From Flavobacterium sp. (lineage in GTDB: Bacteria; Bacteroidota; Bacteroidia; Flavobacteriales; Flavobacteriaceae), in contig JASLDM010000139.1 of assembly GCA_030151565.1 (NCBI GenBank), positions 1-35,812 of the forward strand: a DNA stretch of 35,812 bases, given 5' to 3'. Position numbers and translations under genes: made by a program. The notes below the pieces were generated by a model, which did no database searches, was not told where the DNA came from, and worked only from the letters and a program-made list of their open reading frames with translations. Positions 5,844-12,903 of the stretch are shown one piece after another. Positions within the stretch are counted from its first letter, which is position 1, and each line of letters opens with the position of its first letter.

Positions 5844-8420
5844 TTATTCTATTTTCATTGCCAGAAACTCTTCCCAATTCTTCTTAATTTGTACCACTGC
5901 ATAATTTTCTGAAGATATATAATACGCCTCTTCACTAATCAAATATTCTTTTGAAAGCCCCAAAAAGGATGTAACAGCCTCAGCATTTTTTCTGCTTGAC
6001 AAACCATGGATAACGAAAAACACCTTATCCTTACTATAATAATCCTTAGAAAACTTAACCCCTGAATGCTGTCTATCTAAAGCATACCTTCTCAGCTTAC
6101 TCTCTAAAAGTCCGCTTGAATCCAATTTACTCGCTTCAATCACATATATAATTTTCCAACTATCCGACTGATTTGCAGTAAGCTTTTTCGATTCTAATAC
6201 ACCTATGTCTTGATTCGTTATTCGTTCAGCTTCTTTACCTTCAGGCATAGAAGCATACGTTAAAGCTACATAATTCAAGGCTTTTTTATAAGCTTCTACA
6301 CCGTCTAATCTTCCGACTACATTTGCCTTAAGCAATTCGAATTTACTCAAATAATCATCATCTGAAAACTGCTCAATAGCTTGATTCACTTTTTGAAAAA
6401 CTGCCAAATACTCCCCCTGTTCAAACTCACGATATAATTTAACATAAACCTGTTCTGATGATTCTTCAAACTCCCCTTGAATAGGCTTATTTTGTAGTAA
6501 TGCGGCATATCTAGATGATGGATATTCGGCAATAATTTTATTTCTCATTACTGATGCCTTATCCGGAGAGATACTTCCATAAATCTTATACAACTTATAC
6601 ATTGCAGGCAAAACCAAACGCTCTTCAGGATCAAATAACAACAAGCTCTCTAACCTCTCAGCGCCTAATTCAAATTCAGAAAATTTCTCACTATAAATAG
6701 CTCCCAATTGGTAATAAGCGAAATCTCGATCTTTCTTCAATGCCTGTATCTCTTCAATATCCGCAGGAATTTGCTCCGTATAAAAAGCTACTGAATACCT
6801 ACTATCTTCTACAGCCTCTTGAGTCGATTTAGTAGTCCCCGTACTTTCTACAATTTCCTCTAATTCAATTGTTGTTTGATTATCGGAACTCCATCGCCAA
6901 TTATCTTGAAGCACACGATTACCCCATCTCTTTTTAAAATCTACTTTCCCGAATGCCACAGCATTTTGAGAATAAAAATAAAAACCTGTTTTACCTTGTC
7001 CCGACCCACTTGAAGCAGAGGTTGATTGCATAATTGCACTTCCAAAATCAGGCATATTAAAAAAATCCGAATTAGTCCCAGATGCTCCTTTTAACTGCTT
7101 GTTTAATTTTCTAAAATCGTCTTTTCTCAATTGATTGATATAATTCTGAAAGTAGGAGTCGCGCTCTATTCCACTCATTGCAACTAATCGTAGAATACTA
7201 TCATTCTCTTTTGCTGTTTTTTCATACAAAATTACATCGTGAAGACTTTCTCTTTTTTTTGCAATTCTATAAGCATCATTACTTTTAGCAGGTAAAATTG
7301 ACATAGCACTATCATAGTACTGTCCGGCAAATTCATATTTAGCTGTATTAAAGTAAATTTCCCCAACATCTATATAATTTCGAGCTTTCAATTGTTCATC
7401 GCCATTACTCTTTTTTATAGATTCTTTTAAATATGAAATTGCTTTTGGATTATTATCATTCTTTTCATAAAACAGCCCCACTTGCCTATTTATCAAATCC
7501 AAATATGGTCGATTCTCTCTATCTTTTAGCAGCTTTCGATACTTGTCTAAAAAAACAATTGTATCAGAAGCCTTCAATTCTTGATTAGAAAATTGATTTG
7601 CGTGAGCCTGAATAACGTAATTTCTTGGAGATTTTCTATTCATATCAATTACCTCTTGAAAAAAAGTAACAGCATCATTTTTTCTATCCAATTGACCTGA
7701 AAGTTGTCCCAATATAAAAGTGTATCGAGCTTTTTCTTCTGAACTATTCGTAAGGTTTCTTGCTTCTTTTAATGGAACAGCTGCACTATCTAAATAATTA
7801 AGATTAAGATAAGCTTGAGCCAAAGTAGCGTAAGCATCTGCTTTTACCTGCCCTTTTAACTTTCCTTCTTTAAACATGTCCTTTAGATTCTGAATCGCTA
7901 ATTCATCATACATCAAGCGTAAATTTGTTTTTTCACGCCAAACTTTTGCTTCATTTATTTTATCACTACTCGGATATTTATACAGAATATAGTTAAAAGC
8001 CTCTAAAGCAGGAATAAACCTATTATCATAGTAACGTGACTTGGCTAGCAGAAGATAAGCCTCATCCATTTGCGGGTTTTTCTCACGTCCACCAATATAC
8101 ATAGAATGTTTTTGGATAGCTTTTGTTGCTTTCTTTTCAGCCACTTGAAAGTCGGGATCTTTAGGCTCATCTGCAGCAAGCAAATCTGCTTCAACCTGCA
8201 TTCGTTCAATCGGAAGAATCTCCCAAAAGTTGTCGTAATAATTCTCCAATAAGTTGGCGTATCCTTTATCAAAGGCTAAATTCCCATTATACAAAACATT
8301 GTATTTGGTGGTTGTAGCATGATATCCTCGATTAAGTGCCGCGTCTTTTTTTGTAGAACAGCTCCCTATCAAAACACCAATCACGGCAATCAAAAGGTAT
8401 TTAGCGCAATGTTTCTTCAA
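5844..8420 (-). CDS. sprE: Type IX secretion system periplasmic TPR lipoprotein SprE/PorW
   Basis: SprE (PorW in Porphyromonas) is a lipoprotein needed for type IX secretion and for gliding in gliding flavobacteria; it links the PorK/N (GldK/N) ring components to the outer-membrane translocon. The protein has 858 residues. A signal peptide of 20 residues ends in lipobox LIGS-Cys21, and the conserved early segment NVLYNGNLAFDKG lies at 41-53. Tetratricopeptide-like helices run from about 115 to 400, a conserved aromatic stretch FYFYSQNAVAFGKVDFKKRW lies at 480-499, and a further helical region runs to the C-terminus. The start is TTG: a stop lies two codons upstream and the signal peptide begins exactly there. 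The first internal Met in frame, at residue 74, would delete the lipobox. It is the first gene of the bactofilin-atp run. Confidence 0.88.
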   Translation of the reverse strand: MKKHCAKYLLIAVIGVLIGSCSTKKDAALNRGYHATTTKYNVLYNGNLAFDKGYANLLENYYDNFWEILPIERMQVEADLLAADEPKDPDFQVAEKKATKAIQKHSMYIGGREKNPQMDEAYLLLAKSRYYDNRFIPALEAFNYILYKYPSSDKINEAKVWREKTNLRLMYDELAIQNLKDMFKEGKLKGQVKADAYATLAQAYLNLNYLDSAAVPLKEARNLTNSSEEKARYTFILGQLSGQLDRKNDAVTFFQEVIDMNRKSPRNYVIQAHANQFSNQELKASDTIVFLDKYRKLLKDRENRPYLDLINRQVGLFYEKNDNNPKAISYLKESIKKSNGDEQLKARNYIDVGEIYFNTAKYEFAGQYYDSAMSILPAKSNDAYRIAKKRESLHDVILYEKTAKENDSILRLVAMSGIERDSYFQNYINQLRKDDFRKLNKQLKGASGTNSDFFNMPDFGSAIMQSTSASSGSGQGKTGFYFYSQNAVAFGKVDFKKRWGNRVLQDNWRWSSDNQTTIELEEIVESTGTTKSTQEAVEDSRYSVAFYTEQIPADIEEIQALKKDRDFAYYQLGAIYSEKFSEFELGAERLESLLLFDPEERLVLPAMYKLYKIYGSISPDKASVMRNKIIAEYPSSRYAALLQNKPIQGEFEESSEQVYVKLYREFEQGEYLAVFQKVNQAIEQFSDDDYLSKFELLKANVVGRLDGVEAYKKALNYVALTYASMPEGKEAERITNQDIGVLESKKLTANQSDSWKIIYVIEASKLDSSGLLESKLRRYALDRQHSGVKFSKDYYSKDKVFFVIHGLSSRKNAEAVTSFLGLSKEYLISEEAYYISSENYAVVQIKKNWEEFLAMKIE

Positions 8421-8445
8421 TGTTTATATTTTTTATGTAAAAACT

Positions 8446-8462
8446 TAAAAATGACATTTTTA
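8446..8462 (-). promoter_or_regulatory. 17-base inverted repeat upstream of sprE
   Basis: Two 8-base arms (TAAAAATG and its complement) flank one central base, 25 to 42 bases before the sprE start. It could be an operator or a leader hairpin. A one-mismatch -7 element (TATTTTTA) lies slightly further upstream. No known regulator motif is recognised. Confidence 0.35.
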
Positions 8463-8520
8463 GTATATTCAAAGCTGTAAAAATACACCTCTTTTCTTAA
8501 AAAAAGTTGCTTTTTAATAA

Positions 8521-8554
8521 ATAAAAAACCTGCACAACAAAATTGCAATGCAGG
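8521..8554 (-). terminator. Terminator-like hairpin, minus strand, upstream of sprE
   Basis: CCTGCA at 8529-8534 pairs with TGCAGG at 8549-8554, with partial inner pairing (CAA/TTG). On the minus strand the stem is followed by a run of six T (complement of 8523-8528). It has the form of an intrinsic terminator but lies between a second hairpin and sprE, with no upstream gene on its strand. Confidence 0.55.
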
Positions 8555-8619
8555 CTATTGGTTACTAACTTCCAATTATCATAAATACCTATAAGTAGCT
8601 TTATCCTTTAAAATGTTAC

Positions 8620-8650
8620 AAAAAAACCACTTGATTTAAAATCAAATGGT
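8620..8650 (-). terminator. Second terminator-like hairpin, minus strand, upstream of sprE
   Basis: Arms 8627-8637 and 8639-8649 pair over 11 positions. On the minus-strand RNA every pair is canonical or a G-U wobble, while on the plus strand one pair is a C-A mismatch. Seven T follow on the minus strand (complement of 8620-8626). The wobble and the T-tract favour the minus direction. Confidence 0.55.
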
Positions 8651-8807
8651 CTTTTTTGTTTTTCATAGCAACTCTACTCTTAAAGTTATTATAAGTAACC
8701 CAAAACATATGCCAAAACCAAAAAACTTCACATCCTTTTAAGCTAATAAAAGAACAAAATACTGATAACAAATGATTTGAATAAGTGTTTTTTTAAATGG
8801 CATACAA

Positions 8808-8839
8808 TTGACAAATTTCTATTTTACTATTTATATTTG
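8808..8839 (+). promoter_or_regulatory. Promoter of the 135-aa gene
   Basis: TTG at 8808-8810 is followed after 21 bases by TATATTTG at 8832-8839, an exact match to the Bacteroidota -33/-7 arrangement (TTG and TAnnTTTG). Transcription would start near 8846, leaving a leader of about 20 bases. This is one of the most complete promoters in the window. Confidence 0.75.
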
Positions 8840-8866
8840 TAGAAAATTTAATCAAGATTACACACT

Positions 8867-9274
8867 ATGAGAAAAGATATAGAAATTCCAGAAGTAAAAG
8901 ATGTTGAAATTGCAGCCGTTTTAGAATGGAACGAAGATTTTATGCAAGACACTTGGTATGCTTACCTTTTCAATAACACTCCAGAAGATCTGGAGGCTAT
9001 CCTCATTACGTCTCAAGCAAAAGGAGAGATTGATGGCGAACCACGTCAATCAAGTTTATTCAGACACGCTTTTCCAAAACTTAACGCTAACCAATCCTTG
9101 AAAATAGAGCTACTTGATGAGGCGATTTTTCAATTAGACAATGAATTTATGCTAAGCTTTTTTTCCAAAGGAACGCTATTCGATAAAAAATATATATTAA
9201 AAGCTGGTAGCATCACAAAAGAATCCATTTCAACTTTAAAAAATTCAGAAAAAAAAGGAATACTAGCTATGTAA
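8867..9274 (+). CDS. Conserved flavobacterial protein of unknown function
   Basis: I cannot assign a function to this 135-residue protein. It begins MRKDIEIPEVKDVEIA and has no signal peptide or membrane helix. It alternates beta-strand-like segments (TWYAYLFNNT, FMLSFFSKGTLF, KKYILKAGS) with acidic loops, which suggests a small cytoplasmic beta-rich fold. Similar flavobacterial proteins exist as I remember them, and some carry what I believe is a mistaken label of phenylalanyl-tRNA synthetase; nothing here supports that. It stands alone behind its own strong promoter and ends at a two-way terminator shared with the convergent terC-like gene. That implies a monocistronic, probably well-expressed transcript. 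Confidence 0.8.
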   Translation: MRKDIEIPEVKDVEIAAVLEWNEDFMQDTWYAYLFNNTPEDLEAILITSQAKGEIDGEPRQSSLFRHAFPKLNANQSLKIELLDEAIFQLDNEFMLSFFSKGTLFDKKYILKAGSITKESISTLKNSEKKGILAM

Positions 9275-9294
9275 GCTAGCGAAACTATATTGAT

Positions 9295-9330
9295 AAAAAA
9301 GGCCTTTCAACTAATTGAAAGGCCTTTTTT
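9295..9330. terminator. Bidirectional intrinsic terminator between converging genes
   Basis: A stem of ten pairs (GGCCTTTCAA with TTGAAAGGCC) around loop CTAA is flanked by A6 on the left and T6 on the right, so it reads as an intrinsic terminator on both strands. It separates the 135-aa gene (plus) from the TerC-family gene (minus). Confidence 0.9.
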
Positions 9331-9335
9331 ATTGT

Positions 9336-10322
9336 TTAATTTTTTGCTTTATTGGGAGGAAATAATAATGAAATAATTACTGACAACAATAAAACACCGC
9401 CAATTACTGATAATGAAACCATTGATTCTATATGATAAAATGGAGATATAATCATTTTTATTCCAATAAAAGATAGAATTATTGCTAGTCCGTATTTCAA
9501 CTTTGTAAACTTATCCATGAAGTTGGCCAGTAAGAAATATAATGATCGCAATCCTAAAATAGCAAAAATATTAGACGTATACAATATGAATGGGTCATCT
9601 GGAGCAATTGCAAAAATTGCTGGAATACTATCTACAGCAAAAACCAAATCCGTAAATTCTATAACTACTAAAGCTACAAAAAGCGGAGTAACCATTTTCA
9701 CTCCATTTTTAACTGTAAAAAAACGATCTCCATCGTAACTGTCGCTTACTTTAAAAAAGCGATGAACTAACTTTACCGCAGGATTCTTAGACAAATCTTT
9801 TTGCTCTTCATTTTCGTGATCGCTAAACCACGACTTAATCCCAGAAACAAGCAAGAAAACTCCAAATATGGTAAGAACCACATTAATTTGAACTTCTTGA
9901 CCAAACACCATCATTTCTGGTAAATACGTATGATTGATTAACTCAACTCCCGCAAAAATAAATATTGCTCTAAAAATTAAAGCTCCAATTATTCCCCAAA
10001 ACAACACGCGATGATGCAGTTCCTTAGGAACATTAAAAAAAGAAAAGACAAGAATAAATACAAATAGATTATCAATCGACAACGCCTTTTCTATCCAATA
10101 GGCAGATTGAAATCGAGCAAAATTCTCAAAATCCATATAATAATAGATAACCCCACTAAAGGCCATCGAAAGCCCGATCCAAACAACAGTCCAAATCAAC
10201 GCTTCTTTTGTAGAGACAACATGACTGTTTTTATTAAAAACACCCAAGTCCAATAGCAACATAACGAAAACAGCAATTCCGAAAACAGACAAAATTCCGG
10301 GATGATTAATCAAATGATCCAT
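9336..10322 (-). CDS. TerC/Alx family integral membrane protein
   Basis: Members of this family (E. coli Alx, TerC, Bacillus MeeF/MeeY relatives) are membrane proteins linked to manganese export or metallation of exported proteins. The 328-residue length fits the Alx-type subgroup. About eight or nine hydrophobic helices are visible. The acidic family motifs lie within membrane segments: EKALSIDNLFVF (78-89) and EFTDLVFAVDSIPAI (222-236), whose Glu and Asp are the likely metal ligands. A charged cytoplasmic loop is at about 166-205. I saw no yybP-ykoY manganese riboswitch; the leader after the promoter is only some 15-20 bases. It stands alone, with gpsA's terminator upstream and the two-way terminator downstream. 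Confidence 0.92.
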   Translation of the reverse strand: MDHLINHPGILSVFGIAVFVMLLLDLGVFNKNSHVVSTKEALIWTVVWIGLSMAFSGVIYYYMDFENFARFQSAYWIEKALSIDNLFVFILVFSFFNVPKELHHRVLFWGIIGALIFRAIFIFAGVELINHTYLPEMMVFGQEVQINVVLTIFGVFLLVSGIKSWFSDHENEEQKDLSKNPAVKLVHRFFKVSDSYDGDRFFTVKNGVKMVTPLFVALVVIEFTDLVFAVDSIPAIFAIAPDDPFILYTSNIFAILGLRSLYFLLANFMDKFTKLKYGLAIILSFIGIKMIISPFYHIESMVSLSVIGGVLLLSVIISLLFPPNKAKN

Positions 10323-10343
10323 TTATTTATTTTTTAATTGAGA

Positions 10344-10371
10344 CAAAACTAAATGTAAAAAACTACTCCAA
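10344..10371 (-). promoter_or_regulatory. Promoter of the TerC/Alx-type gene
   Basis: On the minus strand TTG (10371-10369) is followed after 17 bases by TAGTTTTG (10351-10344). This matches the TTG/TAnnTTTG arrangement, with the start codon 22 bases downstream. Confidence 0.7.
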
Positions 10372-10438
10372 GAGAACCAACATAAAACACTGAAATTAAG
10401 CAAATTAAAAATAGATCTAGCTAAGAAACATTAAACAC

Positions 10439-10474
10439 AAAAAAAGCCAACCTTTTGATAATCAAAAGACTGAC
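10439..10474 (-). terminator. Intrinsic terminator of gpsA
   Basis: On the minus strand a 14-pair stem (arms 10461-10474 and 10446-10459, including G-U wobbles) is followed by a run of seven T. The wobble pairs form only in minus-strand RNA, which agrees with gpsA's direction. It lies about 45 bases after the gpsA stop. Confidence 0.8.
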
Positions 10475-10519
10475 TTTAAATATTATATCATTTTCAAAAA
10501 GACGCTCTTTTATCTTTTT

Positions 10520-11515
10520 TTAATCCAATTTATCTGTTAATTTTTTAAATGTTTTCTTAGGATCTTTGCCGAGATATAAAATATCATAAACAGCATCAAT
10601 TATTGGAGTTTTCGCTCCATATTTTTGATTTAATTCATAAGCACTTTTAGTAGCATAATATCCTTCGGCAATCATACTCATTTCCATCTGCGCAGACTTT
10701 ACTGTATATCCTTTACCAATCATGTTTCCAAACATTCTATTCCTAGAAAAAAGCGAATATCCAGTAACTAACAAATCTCCTAAATAAGCTGAATCGTTAA
10801 TATTTCGTTTCATTTTATGGACTTTTTGAATGAATTTCTTCATCTCGCGTATCGCGTTACTCATCAATAAGGCCTGAAAATTATCTCCATATCCTAGTCC
10901 GTGCGCAATTCCACAAGCAATAGCATAAATATTTTTCAACATAGCTGCATACTCAGTACCCACGATATCATCCGAAATTTTCACTTTGATATAATGACTG
11001 CTAAGACACTTTTTGATAATAGCCGCACGATCAAAATTACCACAAGCAATTGTGATATAAGATAATCTTTCTAAAGCGACTTCTTCAGCATGACAAGGCC
11101 CTGTAATGACTCCTATATTATCATACGGAATCTCATAAACTTGATGAAAATGTTCACCAACAATCAAACTAGTTTCAGGAATAATTCCTTTAATTGCAGA
11201 AATAATAACCTTTTCCTTTAAACTAACTTGTAAATTTTGAAGCTCATCGTTTAAAAATGCAGATGGAATCGCAAAAACCACATAGTCTGCATACTTTATG
11301 GCTTCGTTAATATCATTAGTTAAAAGCAATTGGTCGATGTCAAACTCTACCGAGCTAAGATAATTTGGATTTCGGAAGTTTTCTTTGAGCTCTTCAATTG
11401 CATATGTACTACGCATATACCAAGCTATTTGAGAAAGATTTTCGCTAAGCATTTTTACTATTGCAGTTGCCCAACTACCGCCTCCTATAACTGCAAATTT
11501 TGGATAATCATTCAT
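10520..11515 (-). CDS. gpsA: NAD(P)H-dependent glycerol-3-phosphate dehydrogenase
   Basis: GpsA reduces dihydroxyacetone phosphate to sn-glycerol 3-phosphate, the backbone for phospholipids, in the cytoplasm. From the ATG at 11515 it has 331 residues, normal for the family. It shows a nucleotide-binding loop GGGSWATA at 11-18, Lys109 in ISAIKGI, the family motif GPCHAEEVA at 139-147, and catalytic-type Lys194 in AAMLKNIYAIACGIAHGLGYGDN. A TTG eight codons upstream (11539) would extend the frame, but the -7 promoter element overlaps that codon, so it cannot be in the main transcript. The next gene downstream of its terminator is the TerC-type gene. An acyltransferase that uses its product pathway lies 429 bases upstream on the same strand. 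Confidence 0.95.
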   Translation of the reverse strand: MNDYPKFAVIGGGSWATAIVKMLSENLSQIAWYMRSTYAIEELKENFRNPNYLSSVEFDIDQLLLTNDINEAIKYADYVVFAIPSAFLNDELQNLQVSLKEKVIISAIKGIIPETSLIVGEHFHQVYEIPYDNIGVITGPCHAEEVALERLSYITIACGNFDRAAIIKKCLSSHYIKVKISDDIVGTEYAAMLKNIYAIACGIAHGLGYGDNFQALLMSNAIREMKKFIQKVHKMKRNINDSAYLGDLLVTGYSLFSRNRMFGNMIGKGYTVKSAQMEMSMIAEGYYATKSAYELNQKYGAKTPIIDAVYDILYLGKDPKKTFKKLTDKLD

Positions 11516-11536
11516 ACTTTTAGGGTTCTTCTGTAT

Positions 11537-11567
11537 CAAAAGTAATTAAAAAACTAATTTATAGCAA
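11537..11567 (-). promoter_or_regulatory. Promoter of gpsA
   Basis: The minus strand has TTG (11567-11565), a 20-base spacer and TACTTTTG (11544-11537), an exact TAnnTTTG. The expected transcript start is only about 15 bases before the ATG at 11515. The element overlaps the alternative TTG start codon. Confidence 0.75.
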
Positions 11568-11824
11568 TTACTAAGTAGAAAGAGCTTTAATAAATGTATT
11601 GAGGATATTTTGAAATAATATTAAAAAAAAGATTTAAATAGACACATTAGTCTCAATAGAGATAAGAATGTAATAATTATAGGCAAAACAACGAATTAAT
11701 TTTAAAATACTGAAACTAGAAAAAAATTCTCTTTTCTGTTTTAATTAACATTTCAGAATATTTTAAATAATTTAATCGTTCGTAGATACTAAAGTTTTGG
11801 TTTTAGGAGTTATATTAGTGTGTA

Positions 11825-11878
11825 ATGAAGTTATACACCTTTTATTATTTGTTATTTGTATCTAAAGCGTTTGGCTGA
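11825..11878 (+). other. Possible 17-residue short ORF or leader-like RNA ending in a terminator hairpin
   Basis: An ATG opens a 17-codon frame (MKLYTFYYLLFVSKAFG) on the plus strand, whose stop codon falls at the top of the hairpin at 11864-11902. No convincing -7 element or ribosome binding site precedes it. The frame may be accidental and the real product, if any, may be an untranslated RNA. Confidence 0.2.
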
Positions 11879-11902
11879 AAAAGGTTAAACGCTTTATTTT
11901 TT
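11864..11902 (+). terminator. Intrinsic-terminator-like hairpin on the plus strand
   Basis: AAAGCGTTT (11864-11872) pairs with AAACGCTTT (11887-11895). The stem extends inward by four more pairs (GGCT with GGTT) that form only as G-U wobbles in plus-strand RNA, with loop GAAAAA. A run of six T follows at 11897-11902. On the minus strand the stem is shorter and no T-tract follows. So it reads plus, although no plus-strand gene precedes it. Confidence 0.55.
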
Positions 11903-11944
11903 AATTCTCTAAACTTTTAATAGTTTTTAATTAAAATTACCAAA

Positions 11945-12694
11945 TCAAGATTGGCTTTCCCAACTCATCAACTGACTAAGTATTAAAGCCCTAGAATCAT
12001 CTTTTATTTGTTTTTTATCAACTTGTGATTTCCCATTGGTTTCAATAAAACTATGTACAACAACGGGTACTTTACCAGGCTTTCCAGCAAAAAAATCAAA
12101 TGGAAACAACTTTTTTAAGTATCCAAAAGACATAGGTACAATTGGGATTTGATATTCGACTGCCAATCGAAAAGCACCATCTTTAAAAGAATCCAAAACA
12201 ACAGTAGTATCATCAGGAACACCACCTTCTGGAAAGATACAAATACTCAATCCTTGGTCTAATCTAGCTTTCGCACTTACAAAAACATCCATTCTACTTT
12301 TAGCATCACTTCTGTCAACTAAAATACAAGTTCGTTTATAAAAATATCCAAAAATAGGAATCTTAGCCAGCTCCTTTTTCCCTACAAAAACAAATGGATT
12401 ATCTTTAACCAATATCAACATTAGCATTACATCCATCATAGACGTATGATTGGCTATAAACATATAGCTCTGTCCTTTTTCTAATTCCTGTTCCCAGTTA
12501 GCCTCATAACGAAAACCCATTCCGAAAAAAACCGCTTTTGCCCAAACACGAGCAACAACAAAAAAATAAGGATATGTTTTGTCGTTCCAAATCGTAAGCA
12601 CTAGCAATGGTGATAAAACTAAAATCACTACAAGCATCAAAAGGTAAAACCAAGCTCGCCATAACATCCAAAAGCCATAATTTAATAACTTCAT
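11945..12694 (-). CDS. 1-acyl-sn-glycerol-3-phosphate acyltransferase (PlsC family)
   Basis: PlsC-type enzymes acylate lysophosphatidic acid at the sn-2 position to make phosphatidic acid at the inner membrane. The 249 residues have an N-terminal membrane segment (about 15-35). The catalytic H-x4-D block is NHTSMMD with His83 and Asp88, and the substrate-binding block FPEGG is at 154-158. The length is normal. The substrate could be another acyl acceptor such as ornithine- or glycine-lipid precursors, which Bacteroidota make with related enzymes, so I leave the symbol empty. It is transcribed away from trpS with its own -7 element (TATTTTTG) 40 bases upstream. It shares phospholipid synthesis with gpsA downstream but is probably a separate transcript. 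Confidence 0.88.
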   Translation of the reverse strand: MKLLNYGFWMLWRAWFYLLMLVVILVLSPLLVLTIWNDKTYPYFFVVARVWAKAVFFGMGFRYEANWEQELEKGQSYMFIANHTSMMDVMLMLILVKDNPFVFVGKKELAKIPIFGYFYKRTCILVDRSDAKSRMDVFVSAKARLDQGLSICIFPEGGVPDDTTVVLDSFKDGAFRLAVEYQIPIVPMSFGYLKKLFPFDFFAGKPGKVPVVVHSFIETNGKSQVDKKQIKDDSRALILSQLMSWESQS

Positions 12695-12733
12695 TCAAAT
12701 TTATTTTTAATATCTCTTCAAGAAAACAGAATT

Positions 12734-12741
12734 CAAAAATA
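12734..12741 (-). promoter_or_regulatory. Promoter -7 element of the acyltransferase gene
   Basis: The minus strand reads TATTTTTG, an exact TAnnTTTG, 40 bases before the ATG. I do not see a TTG at the usual -33 distance. Confidence 0.5.
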
Positions 12742-12870
12742 CAGATTAATAATACGACTATATCTATTTTTTATAAATCTCAACAAAATAGTTGTTAATC
12801 ACTCCTTAGTATTTAGGACATCTTTACTTATTTATCGCGCTCAAAATTATATTACAAACGGCATTTCCTG

Positions 12871-12878
12871 TATATTTG
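12871..12878 (+). promoter_or_regulatory. Promoter -7 element of trpS
   Basis: TATATTTG matches TAnnTTTG exactly and lies 25 bases before the trpS ATG. A -33 TTG at good spacing is not evident. No T-box, leader peptide or tryptophan-codon run is visible in the short leader, so classic attenuation control of trpS is not indicated. Confidence 0.6.
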
Positions 12879-12903
12879 TAGCTAAACTTTGATAAAATAT
12901 AAA

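Larger units (their letters stand above)
8421..8866. other. 446-bp intergenic region between divergent sprE and the 135-aa gene
   Basis: No gene of convincing length is present. The region holds, from left to right, the sprE leader with its inverted repeat, two terminator-like hairpins that read toward sprE on the minus strand, AT-rich sequence, and a strong promoter for the plus-strand gene at 8867. Because no protein gene precedes the two hairpins on the minus strand, they may end or attenuate untranslated transcripts. Confidence 0.7.
11516..11944. other. 429-bp intergenic region between gpsA and the acyltransferase gene
   Basis: The region holds the gpsA promoter at its left end. The middle is AT-rich sequence in which I see no gene. 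Near 11825-11902 there is a short plus-strand reading frame running into a hairpin with a T-tract. No terminator with a T-tract reads in the direction of the acyltransferase gene. Confidence 0.65.

Noticed and set aside
8045..8272. Short frames on both strands inside the start of sprE (8045-8272 minus, 8070-8252 plus)
   Set aside because: They lie fully within a well-supported lipoprotein gene, in other frames, with unnatural composition. The same applies to 27541-27768 and 27561-27743.
8616..8666. 16-codon minus-strand frame beginning MKNKKDHLIL
   Set aside because: Most of it is the terminator stem itself and its T-tract, so the apparent codons follow from the inverted repeat.
9517..9738. 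73-codon plus-strand frame inside the TerC-type gene
   Set aside because: It is antisense to conserved membrane segments and has no promoter or domain; its mirror is 26075-26296.
11330..11545. 71-codon plus-strand frame over the start of gpsA
   Set aside because: It is antisense to the nucleotide-binding domain and is Cys- and Ile-rich noise; its mirror is 24268-24483.
12504..12798. Short frames overlapping the acyltransferase start on both strands
   Set aside because: One is a frame-shifted shadow of the gene and the other covers the promoter region; neither has coding character.
12695..12903. T-box or tryptophan attenuator before trpS
   Set aside because: The leader after the -7 element is only about 20 bases, with no Trp codon run and no hairpin-terminator.
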